From the NCBI RefSeq assembly GCF_000315625.1, contig NW_005434656.1, forward strand, positions 734,182 through 798,181: DNA of 64,000 nucleotides. The letters are read 5' to 3'. Position numbers and translations under genes: made by a program. The notes under the pieces were generated by a model. That model did not search any database and was not told the origin of the DNA. It worked only from the letters and a program-made list of their open reading frames with translations. The DNA is from Guillardia theta CCMP2712 (taxonomy: Eukaryota > Cryptophyceae > Pyrenomonadales > Geminigeraceae). Below are positions 20,567 to 31,299 of this stretch, one piece after another (position 1 is the stretch's first letter; every line of letters starts with the position of its first letter).

Positions 20567-22071
20567 ATGGAAGAGACTTTCAATCCTCAGGCTGGTGGCT
20601 GGTCTGAGGCTACGTTGCTATCTGCATGGGAAGAGCTGCGCCGCATTGTATCAGAACACTGCCACCCTCCACAGCAGAGGGACAAGGCGCTCAAGCTCAT
20701 AGAAACCGTGATGACAGAAGAGAGAAGGAGGAATGCATCCGTAGTTGACAGAGGCATCCAGAAGGCTTTTGGAGGGGTGAATGGCTCAAATCCTTTTGGA
20801 CTCGACTCTGTCTTGTCCAAGGACAACAGGGAGTGGGGTGGGAAAAATGTTCTTGGGGTGTGGGGGAATGCTTCATCGCAAAACCAGATCTTAGCTTCCT
20901 CGCTTCTAAATAAGTGGGGTGGGTCTGTCAATGAGAATGAATGGCAGTTCGGGCTGGGTAATATCGCATTGGATGGGGATGACGCAGCTGACATGAAAAG
21001 GCTGAACATCGACAGTGGCCCGTCCGAATTTGTGCGATGGAACTCCGGATCTGGTGGAGGTCTGGATCTGGGTGAGCGACCCATCAATGCTGAATTTGGA
21101 CCATCGTTTCTGAATGCTGCGACTGGAAATCAGATAGATTTTCCCTTCCCGCAGGTACAACAGCCAGTAATCCCCTCTTCAATCAACGTTCCTGAACAGC
21201 AACAAACTCCCTCGATCATAATGCAAGGGGGCGGTGAGACTCAGAAGAATGGACAGAGTGGAATACAATTCATGTTCAATCAGCAAATGAATCCAGTACA
21301 GCTGCACATGCAACAACAACTTCAATCCAATGCAACTTCTTCTGGATCAAGCAATGTCGGAGGAATCTCTCTTGCAAACATTCAGCAAGAAGAAGAACAG
21401 CAGAAAGTACCAAATTCTCAAGGAAAATTTCCGACAAATTCTGTGGGCCCTACTGTTACTGTACGGAATCCGGTAATCAAATTGCATAAAATCTTCTGTT
21501 TTCGATTCTTTTACGATCGACTGTTTACTAAACACCATGTCACAGAACAACTCTGCTGGGGAAAATGGTACCAAGAGGAGCATGGAAGTTCCAAAGCGAA
21601 GCGAAGATGCTCGTGTGGACCCGAAAAGAACAACAGAAACCACCAAAACAACCACCAAAACTGAAGGGAAACGAACTGAACCAAAGGTTTCAATTTGATG
21701 TCCTTGGTATGCAAGGGAGGTCACATATGCAATTTCAGGGGAAAGGGGCCACCACAAAGGTCAAACTTCGGGGCTTGCCTTATGGAGCAACGACTGCAGA
21801 TGTTCTGAATTTCTTCAAGGGACTTGGGGTCCTTGAAGAAAGCATCACGTTTGGCATCAACTCTGTAAGGCATTATAGTGCAAAAAATTCACTTCTGACG
21901 CAAAATTTGCAGGAGGGAAGACCAAGTGGAGAAGCTTGGGTATCCTTCAACAGGATTGAAGATGCAAGAAAGGCGGTACGTGAGAAGGACAGGCACCACA
22001 TGGGCGATCGATACGTGGAGCTCTTCCTCCTGAATGAATGTGGCGGAGTCGCCAGTCGTGCTCTCAAGTGA
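20567..22071 (+). CDS. RNA-binding protein with a C-terminal hnRNP F/H-type (qRRM) domain
   Basis: Four exons: 20567-21472, 21546-21686, 21739-21864 and 21913-22071, all phase 0; 443 residues. The first 300 residues are low complexity: WGG repeats, then Gln/Asn-rich stretches (QLHMQQQLQSN). A Lys/Thr-rich linker (RTTETTKTTTKTEGKRTEPK) follows. The C-terminus is one RRM: TKVKLRGLPYGATTADVLNFF with RNP2-like VKLRGLP, and RPSGEAWVSFNRIEDARKAV with RNP1-like GEAWVSF, ending in MGDRYVELFL. This wording is typical of hnRNP F/H, GRSF1 and ESRP-type RRMs, which bind G-rich RNA. A role in splicing or mRNA handling is inference. Confidence 0.88.
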
Positions 22072-23556
22072 AGGACGGCAGAAGATCGTGGGGCAATGGT
22101 ACTTCGAAGACCATGTGATTTTCTTGTCGTTCGTTCTATTCTATTGGGGGGGGGGGGGGGGGGGGGGTCCCCCGCGCGCTCCAAAAAGGTTGCCGAGGAT
22201 GTGGGAGATGAACAAGTGTGTGGGAAGGTTGAAAACTTATCTAAGGTTGGTGAAAATTGTTTGGTCAAGAATACTCTCACAGTGTAAGTCATCGTGCATG
22301 GAAGTCGTGGATAAAAGAACAGCGAGTGAAGTTGAATCATTTCAAAATCCAGTGAAATTCATTGGAGCTTCTTCAAGACTGGGAAAATTTCTCGCTATGG
22401 TTGGTTGTGCTCAGACTTTCAAGAATATCTTGATGTCCATGTGTTCGTGGAATGAAATGTTATAAGCAATACTTCTCATGAGTTGAGGAGGTGGTGGATT
22501 GATAAGGGGAAGGCTGCGTGGGAGGAGGGAGGAAGAGAGCGCAAGCTAAGGGAGGGCAGGAATGAAGAATGCGGGCCATAGGAGGTGCAACGGTTAACCT
22601 TTGGATGCCCATCCTATCAATCCATGTCTGCTTGCTGGCCGTTGATCCATGAGGTGGACGGTCTTTACCTGTCGTTACATCCGCCTGTCCTGGCTTGCTC
22701 GTATGACCTTTTTTTTCCCTGCTTTGAAAAGGATGGCAGAGGGCCCGGTGATCGATGACGAGCTAGGCGCATGCATCGCAGAGAGACTGTCATGGCGCTC
22801 AGTCGCTCCTCCTCCTCCTCTCCCTGACCGCTGGACAGCTCAACCTTGCCTCCAGCCCGGGGCTGTGAATCGAATCGTCGCGCGAGCAAACGAGCACGCG
22901 GGGGCCCTAGGACTAGTCGTGTCATGGGACCAGCCCTTTGCTGTTCGCAGTGCGGCGAATATGCGTGACGAGGAAGGTGGGAGAAGAGGGAGGAGGGAGG
23001 GAGGTGGGAGGAAGGTGGGAGGGGGATGGAGGGGGAGGAGGGAGGAGGGTGGGAGGAAGGGGGAAGCATGGGGAGGAGGGAGGAGGGAGGAGGGTCTCGT
23101 TGAAAATGATGTGCATCAGGCCACAAACAGGATGACGAGGAGTATAGTCAGCCAAGGATCTGCGAGGGGGATTGGTAGGTGAATCCTTGCTGGGTGATGA
23201 CAACTCAAGCTGATCGCTAGGCTACTGAGCATCGGAGATATCGATGTGAATGCAGACAGGGCGAACAAGAGTGAGCTCGTCAACAGACTTGTTATGTATC
23301 ACATTCACACTAGAATACAACCACGTTGCCCTCACATCCATACTCGCAGGCATGGGGAGCAGGGCGAACGAGTCAGACTCGTCATGCAGCGAACTGACAA
23401 GACGGTCTTACTGCATGTCCGTAGAGCCAACGCGTGCGTGACTTCCTCTGCTAGATCTACTCTGTCACCTTGAGGCGCCATTATGCCGCTCCTGGGGAGC
23501 CGCGCATTGACATCCTGCGGTGCTAAAGCAGGAGGAAGAAACGAGCTGCAGGCATT
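22072..23556. other. Intergenic region with poly-G run
   Basis: A G homopolymer of about 22 nt lies at 22146-22168, likely within the 3' UTR of the RRM gene. A GGGAGGA purine microsatellite runs from 22975 to 23095. The rest shows no exon. Confidence 0.5.
22146..22168 (+). repeat. Poly-G homopolymer
   Basis: An uninterrupted run of about 22 G residues. Its length in the assembly is uncertain. Confidence 0.8.
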
Positions 23557-26500
23557 CTAGGGTTGCCACAGCCATCGATAGATGGGGAGAGCAGAGGACG
23601 AGATGCGAATCTCATCGAGAAACCCGCGGAAGAAGCCGAAGGAGCGGCCGACGTCACCGCATGCTCCCACTCTCCACCTGCTGATCATGTCATGACTTCA
23701 TCTCTGACTAACTTACTGAGGTCACAGCACCTGATGTTGGGCTGCGATGTGAACAAGTCGCTGCTGCATGCTGCGAGCTCGGCGTCTGCCCTCCACGAGC
23801 CCGTGTCGCGATCGAAGACGAAGATCTTGCACGTTCCTTGGGTCCGGTCCCCGACGATGGTTACCTTCCACCATCTTCCTTCATGCAGCTCCGTGGAGCC
23901 AGCTAGCGAGAGGAGGTCGAGGGACGCGGTCGTCCATGAGAGTACAATCCTCCTTGACATGCTCAACTGAACCCGCAGCCCCGGGTGATCCCCTGAGAAA
24001 TCGAGCAGGCACGAGTCCCAGCCCTGAGGTTCATCAACCCGCAAGCTGAACTCGATGGTGAAGGAGGAGACGTTGATGAGGTTGAGGGAGGAGGCAGGAG
24101 AGGGAGACAGGAAGTTGACCCCGGGGAAGAAGGCAGAGGCCCTGGTGCCTGCGCAGAGAACGGCGAACTTCTCCTCTGGGGGGACTTCACCGGAGTAGAC
24201 AGGGGCGAGGCTCCCTCCGCCTCCCTGAGCATAGAGATCGTTGCGAGGGGATGCGACCCCGCTCTCCCGGTACCACTCGTCCTGCAGCCCGACGGGCGAT
24301 GCTGCGTTGATCTCGATTGCTATTGCGCCTCCTCTCCCTCCCTCCCCCTCGAACCTCCAGTAGGCGAGAACGTCGGTTATCGACCGTGCAGAGCAGGAGC
24401 AGTGTACCCCGTCCCCGGTCCATCCAGCCTGGCACTTGCCCTGGTAGTTTCGCAGCCCCACGGATATCCGAGATGGAGGGCGCTGGACGTGACCATTGCG
24501 CCCGACGCAGGTGCCGGAGAAGGAGGAGGGAGGGCAGGAGGAGCGGTAGAGCTCCACCCTTAGAGCCGCCTCGTTCTCCCACGAGACCGGGAAGATGCGG
24601 AGGAAGCGAGCGGAGAGAGGAGAAGGGAAGGAAATCAGGCGGACACTGTCTGCGTCCTCGTTGCCTTGGAAGAGGGTCCCCTGCCCTGTCTCCTCGTCTC
24701 CTACCAACATCCAGTCGACCCCCGTCGTGCTGCTGCGCACCAAGAACGACTTGACCCAGCCCTCGTTGCTGCCGTTGACGCCCCACCTCCCTCCCTGCAG
24801 GCCAACAGCGACCAAACTGTCTTCCAGCTGATGGAGCTCGACCTCGAGATAGGCCTCGGCGTCTTCCAGCTGTGGTCGCCATGCTCCTCTCTCGAAGTTC
24901 GCGTCGGGTGCCTGGTAGAGCCGCCCGTAATCGGCTGAGAAGTTCGAGCTGACGCTGCTGCTGGATCGCAGCTGGCGGGATAGGAAGAGGTTCCGGTTGC
25001 TGACCCCCAGGGCCTCGGGGCTCCCCCCGTACATGCATCCTCCCTCCTGAGATGCCCTGCTGTACTTGGACACCTCGTCCTTGCACCAGTCAGAGCAGCT
25101 CTTCCAGCCGTCTTGACATGCCGCGGTCCTCTCCACCCCCGAGAAGAAAAACCCGGCCGTCTCTCTCCCTGCTGCGCAGACGTTCAGCTGCATCTCCTCG
25201 TCCCACATCCCTCCTCCGTGCTTGTCGCCAAAGTCGTACATCCTCCACAAGTACCTCCCGTACACGTCGCCCGCCACTCCTCCTCGCAGACTAGCCTCCT
25301 CCCATCCTGCTGCCGTCCAAGATCCTCCCATGACGGTCGTCGGTGAGCGGCTGACGGCCCTGTAGACGGTGATGACGTCACCTCCATCCTGGAAGTTGGA
25401 AGACAAGACGCCCTGCTCAAGGTGCTGGACGTAGAGGACCTCTGAGAAAGGATAGTTCCTGCAGTCCGCTCGGTAGCCTGCAAGGTAGTGAGAGAGAAGA
25501 GGGAGGGAACGTGAGAAGGGAAGGCGAGTGAGAGGAAGGAGAAGGTTGAAGAGAAACGCGGAGGGAAAGGTGAACAGACATTGTGGAGCGAGAAGGGGAG
25601 AAGGAGAGGGCGTCGGAGGAAGGGTGAGTTGGCGAGAGAAGGAAGAAGAGAGGAGAGAGGAGAGAGGAGAGAGGAGAGAGGAGAGAGGAGAGAGGAGAGA
25701 GGAGAGAGGAGCGCGGAGAGAGGAGAGCGGAGAGGAGAGAGGAGAGAGGAGAGAGGAGAGAGGAGAGAGGAGAGAGGAGAGAGGAGAGAAGAGAGAGGAG
25801 AGAGGAGAGAGGAGAGAAGAGAAGAGAGAGGAGAGAGGAGAGAGGAGAGGAGAGGAGAGAGGAGAGGAGAGAGGAGAGAGGAGAGAGAAGAGAGGAGAAA
25901 GGAGAGAGGAGAGAGGAGAGGAGGGGCTACCATCAGTCCCGTAAGGGAGTGAGAGGTCGAAAGCGAACTCGTTCACAAGATCGACACGCTCAGTTGTTGT
26001 GAAGCACATCAGCCATCCCCCTCCCATGGTCTGCATGTCGCAGTAGCCGACGTGCTCCTTGGTGTGGTTGACGAAGCCGTCTTCATTCTGCGGCAGCAGC
26101 CAGTAGAGGCCCGACTGGTTATATCCTCTCTCCAGCAGCTCCAGGCAGGATGAAGCTGCAGGATCAAGTGAGGAAGGGGCGAGGTATAGGAGGAGAATGG
26201 AGGAGGGAGGGAGAGAGGGAAGAGGAAGAGGAGGGGGAGGAGGGAGAGGAGGAAAAGGGAGGAGGGAGAGGAGGAGGGAGAGAAGGGAGAGGAGAGGAGG
26301 CGGGCAGGAGAGTCAAAGAGGCAAACACGGAGAAGAAATTGAGGAGGGGGAGAGGACGGACACAAGAGAGGAGCAGGCCGGAGGGCTGGGAGGACGAGGG
26401 ATGGACAGCAGACAAGGCTGATACAAACTGCCGTCCAGGAACCAACCAGGAGCGTGATCGATGGAGTTGATGACCGAATGGCTCCAGACGTATCCTACTT

Positions 26501-29500
26501 GACTGGTCGTCTGTGACACCTTGAAGACCTGGAGGGAGAAAGTCAGGAAGCAGCAACCATGGCTTCGGCTGTTGGACTCACTGAAACGCTTCCAGCTCGT
26601 GCTCCCTTGGCAAACCTGTCGGCCGAGTCCACCTCGCTCCCTCCAGGGGCTCCGAGGAGGAGGAAGTCGCCGTCGAAGGAGAGCGAGTGGCCGACTCTGG
26701 CGTTTGAGCATGCGAAGATATCCTGGACCTCTCGCCTCTGCACCAGGTGAAGCGATAATGGCGAGGAGGAGGACGAGGAGGAGTTAGGAACGAACAGGAA
26801 GGCACTGCCCTGGGTCCTCCTCCTCAGTCTCCCGTCCTGCTCCATGAAATCATCTGGCCATCGCGCCGGGGCCGTTCTCCCTGGCGCGCTGACGGCAGCG
26901 TAACCGAGGGGATTGAGGGAGACGGCAAAGCCAAACATCTCTGCAGACAAGTCAGTATCCTCCTCCTCCTCCTCCTCCTCCTCCTCCTCCTCTCCCTCTC
27001 TCTCCTCTCTCGTCCCCTCCATCTCTTCCTCATCCTCCCCATCATCCTCCTCCCTCTTTTCCTCTCTCTTCCTCTTCTCTTCTCCTCTTCTCTTCTCCTC
27101 TTCTCTCCTCCTCTCCTCCTACAACGATCCAGGTCAGCTCACCGCTGGAGCTGTTCGACGTCACGTCTGGCAGGACCCGCTGGTACTCGTACAAGTTCCC
27201 CTCCGCACTCTCCGCGAAAGTCAGCACAGCGCCAGAGTCCAGCGTCCTCCTCTCGTTCTCGGCCCGGAAGTTGGTCCAGCCAGGGGACCCGACGGCGAGC
27301 AGCTGCTCGTTGACATACAGGGAGAAGCCGAACCGAGCACCTGACCCTCCGCTGCTGTCGACAAGAACTTGCCGCAGCCCCCAGGACCCAGTGAGCCCGG
27401 AGGAGGAGGAGGAGGAGGAGGAGGGGAAGTATCTCCTGGGGGAGAAGGAGAAAGCCCTCCCCAGAGATGGAGCAAACTTGTCGAAGACGTACACAGCTCC
27501 GATCCTCCCAGCAACGATCCCACCTCCGACCCCAGCTCCCGGCGACCCCACGAAGATCCTGTTGCCGAACACAGCAACGGCCTCCCCGAACCGGCCGCCG
27601 GGGGTCGCCAGGAGGTTCTCAATGGTCAAGTGCCGGCAGAGGAAGGTGGTCGAGCCGCAGGTCAGGGAGGCAGGAGGAAACTGCTCGGCAGTGAGGGGGG
27701 GGTGAAGGAGGCGGGTCTGGACAAATTCATCTCCTACCCTCTCCCAAACCCCGACCAGCCCGACTCGACCCTGGTCGGAGATGCTTGCTCCTGGGGCTCC
27801 GACGACTAGGAGGGAGGAGTTGGTGGTGGCATGCAGGGCGACCGACCAGCCGTAGCCGTCGCCCTCGCAATGGCGGTAGCAGTAGGAAGGGATCAACGTC
27901 TGCACGAGCTGCGGGCCGGAGGAGGGGGAGAACATCTCGTACAGGAAAACAGCGCCGCTGCCACGCTGCATCGGTGGAGAAGGGAATCAGATGCTAGGAG
28001 AGCAGAGCAGAGAAGAGAAGAGCAGAGAAGAGCAGAGCAGAGCAGAGCAGAGCAGAGCAGAGCAGAGCAGAGCAGAGCAGAGAAGGAGAGGAGAAGGAGG
28101 AAACATACTGCCCCTCCTCCTCTCTCCTCGCCGCACCGTCCTCCTCTCATTCACTCCTCCTCAACACCTGCAACGAGCTGGGAGTGGCGCCAGGGGCTCC
28201 GACGGCGAGGAGATGCCTGCTCCTGGTGCAGATCTGATGCTAGGTCAGGCGAGGCAGAGAGGCAAGCATGCTCAGCATACCACTCCCTCCTCCAGGAAGA
28301 TCAGCGACAACGATCTCCCAAAGTCAATCTCGTACGCACACGTCACGTCCGAGAAACCCTCCTCCGTCTCGTTGACAGAGCACAACCCCCATGATGGAGG
28401 AAGCAGCGTCCCTCCCTCCACCAGCCTCAACTGCAGCTCCTCCTTCCAGCGGGTCTGGAAGACAACGAACGCGCAACCGGAGCCAAACCTGATCATCTTC
28501 AGTTTGTTGTCTCATCCTCCCTCCTCTGCCCCTGCCTCTGCCTTCCCCTCTCCTCCCTCTCCCTCTCTTCAACCCCCCCCCCTCTCCTCCCATTCACAAT
28601 TCTCGTTCCTTCTCCGCCTCTCCCATTCCTTCCTGACTCTCTTGCCCCCCTCGCTCCCGCCTTCGCGTCCTCACCTATCCACTGACGCTGAAGGAGCTCC
28701 TACCACAGCGATCGTGTCCACAGGCGATCCCACGACGCTGCTACCCAGCTGAGAGCCAGCAGGGAGAGGAGGAGGAAACATCTGCATGTTCAAGAAAGTA
28801 GCGTCTACGGATCCCAGCTCTATCCCCTCAGTCCACAAGTAAATCCTTGCTTCCTGGCACCCGCCCTAGTCTTCAGAGCCTTGCGACGACAAGAAAAGTC
28901 ACCTGAGACTGCGGGGAGTAGGATGAGATGGCATGTTGGCCGCCATGCAATCGGCAAGAGGCAACCCCATCGCTCGTGTCGTTCAGGTAGGGAACGTTGT
29001 AAATCGCTTCCATCGCAAAACTGCAAGTTCATCTTTGATCAGCAACACCACAACAATGTATAACCTCTTCTGCTAACACTGCCTCCTCCCTCTCTCTGAA
29101 CTTTTGCGCTTCTCTCCTGTCCTCTACTCTACTCTACTCTACTCTACTCTTCACTCCTCTTCTCCTCTCCTCTCTTCTCTTCTCTTCTCTTCTCTTCTCT
29201 TCTCTTCTCTTCTCTTCTCTCCCCTCCCATTACCTGTAGGGTCCCTCACTGTCACGGACGAACAGATAGGCTTGCGAGTGCTCCCAGTCGACCAAACCAA
29301 GTTCGGCTGCTCGTAGACAAATCGAAGTCCTCAACAACGACTGAGAGGGACAGTCAGGGCAGGCTCTGGAGCCGATTCAGATCACATTGCAGGCAGCGCA
29401 CGTCAACTTCTTGGCAAGCGACCAGCCAGTGAAGTTGTTGTCCTCCTTGTCGGCATCCTCAAGACTCTTGTGGAAGATGAAAACAGATCCACGTCCTTCA

Positions 29501-30617
29501 TCGCAGTTCGAGCACATCACGGCCAGGTAGCCATAACTCAAGGCAACCTGTAAGGAATCACTCGTTGCATGCGAGAAATCTCATCGCTATCACCTGCTCC
29601 CCGAACTTGTCTCCCACCACGGCCTCGCTGTTCCCATAGACGTCCACCGCTTGCAGCCTCCGCGTGATCGCCCAGTCGTCTCCTTCCCTTGTTGGCCTTT
29701 CTACCAGCACCAGCTAACAGCAAGAGGTAAGAAGGAGGAGGAGGAGGAGGATTGCAGAGAATCCCGACCGAGCCGGCGGTAGTTCCGTTGCCAGGGCACC
29801 CGATTGCCACCAGCTCGTCCGAAAAGGAGTAGAAGAGCTCTTCATCTACCGCAAGGGACCGTCCACAGCCTTCTCCTGCCACGTCATCGAAGAGGAAAGT
29901 TTGACTGGCCTCCGATCCTCTCGTGGCAAACGGGAAGAACTTGACCAAGGTCGAGTTCGCGTCGCCTACATAGGAGTAGGACACGATGAGGACTCTGGCT
30001 CCGAACGCCACGTCCATGGGGAGGATGTCAAGGCTTTCGTTGGGGTAGCTCACTTGAAAATGCTTCAACTTCCCCCAGCCATCCTTGACGAAACTGCCGT
30101 TGGCTGGCAGGTACAAGAAATAACATCAACACTTGAGAGCTGTTACAAGATCTTGGAGCTTGTACCTCCCACATGATTCCCGTAGAGGTAGATCGATCTT
30201 CCAACACAGACGGCAAGGTATCCTCGTGAGAGCCTCAGCTTCGGCGCGAGACTCTCGTTCCCTCCTCCTTGTTCCGGAAGGTCAAAGTTTGCAACCTCTC
30301 CTGCAACGCCCTCAGATATCTCACGCGGCAAATCGGAGCAGGAAGGCAACGAACAATCACCCCAATCTCCTTCCTTTCTCCTGGACCAGATGGACACTGA
30401 GAGGTTCGAGACAAACGCGAGAGCGTCCGGCCCCACATCCATGTCGAACGAGCCGCTGCCATTGACGAGGATCCTCAAGTCAGGCTGAGAGCAGGGAGAC
30501 GTCAGCGTGGCAGGAAGGCGCTCAGAGCAAGGTTCTCACCTCGAGCCTCGGAGTCTCCTGCCAACTTCCTCCCTCGGCCGCAACCAACAGCAAGATCCAT
30601 ACCCTCCATGCCGCCAT
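23557..30617 (-). CDS. Secreted multidomain adhesion-like protein: FG-GAP repeats, fibrinogen-like, F5/8C (discoidin), LamG
   Basis: Sixteen exons on the minus strand: 30540-30617, 30166-30484, 29769-30103, 29594-29713, 29386-29547, 29234-29340, 28903-29020, 28675-28781, 28281-28488, 28168-28233, 27143-27965, 26582-26940, 26429-26528, 25931-26155, 23731-25477 and 23557-23680. All junction phases agree, giving 1665 residues. A signal peptide ([19 protein letters not shown]) is followed to about residue 960 by FG-GAP/integrin-alpha-like propeller repeats such as [31 protein letters not shown] and [18 protein letters not shown]. From about 967 a fibrinogen-like domain begins ([26 protein letters not shown]). 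A discoidin-like domain spans about 1215-1375, then a Cys-rich EGF-like piece and a ConA/LamG-like domain ending [13 protein letters not shown]. No transmembrane segment is seen, so it is probably secreted. Long introns hold microsatellites. Confidence 0.85.
25640..25925. repeat. (GGAGA)n purine microsatellite inside an intron
   Basis: About 285 nt of nearly pure GGAGA/GAGAG on the plus strand, filling the 453-nt intron 25478-25930 of the adhesion-like gene. Its 5-nt period leaves long spurious Ser-Pro-Leu frames open. Confidence 0.95.
28000..28083. repeat. (AGAGC)n microsatellite inside an intron
   Basis: A five-base repeat in the intron 27966-28167 of the adhesion-like gene. Confidence 0.95.
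29120..29222. repeat. (CTCTT)n / (CTCTA)n microsatellite inside an intron
   Basis: A short CTCTA block then CTCTT repeats in the intron 29021-29233. Here the purine strand is the coding strand, opposite to the intron at 25478. Confidence 0.9.
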
Positions 30618-31299
30618 CGCCCTGCCCCGATAGTCCGTTGAAAGGTAAGAAAAAAAAGGTCAAATCAAGCTTCGTCAAATAAAGAGAAATCTCAGTCCGA
30701 GCCGGGCTCTCCGACTCAGTGACTCGCTGCTACTGGCGTGACTGAGCTAGGCTAGCGGCCGCGTGACTAGTTAGACCCGGGCCGTCCGATCAAACCCCCC
30801 TGGGCCGCGCCTACCCGTAGCCTCAGTGGTGCTGTCAAGGGCGCGCGGCCGGCGAGTCTGCCAGGCTGAGTCGGGTCAGGTACGGTACTCGGCAGACGGA
30901 CTCAGTCCCCGGCCCCGGAGATTCAGACTATTGCCCGTCTCAGTGCTCACTGACTTAGATCTGACGGTTGGCTTGATCGTATCATAATGTTCCGTTCATG
31001 TTGCAAGGCCTAGCTGCAGCTAGTGCGGCGACCTCGCTGGTTGAAGTTCGTCGCTGTCAAACTTCGGGAAGGTTTATTAGAGCGGCGGGCCACACGGACT
31101 CGACTGAGGTTGCCGCTGTCAAGTTGAATCAATAGTAACTTGCGACAGACCCGGAACTAATCTAATCATGTATTGAACTATTTACAACCACTCGTGCGCC
31201 CCCTTTATAGTCGACGTCCTTCACCCCGGAGAGCTGCGTATGATTGATGGATCTGACTTAACCTGGAGCAAGATCAGCGCCTGAGAGAACGAGAGGGAT
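30618..31299. other. Intergenic region with GC-rich island
   Basis: 30690-31000 is GC-rich with CCGGGCC, GACTCAGT and GGCCGCG words, resembling the islands near 8300, 10700, 43100, 56700 and 63400. No exon was seen. Confidence 0.5.

Noticed and set aside
22649-23182. 177-residue plus-strand frame
   Set aside because: Ends in translated GGGAGGA repeats, has no domain and no splice context.
25478-25930. Open frame of Ser-Pro-Leu repeats inside the adhesion-like gene
   Set aside because: It is the GGAGA microsatellite read in frame. GT and AG signals bound it and the protein is continuous without it.
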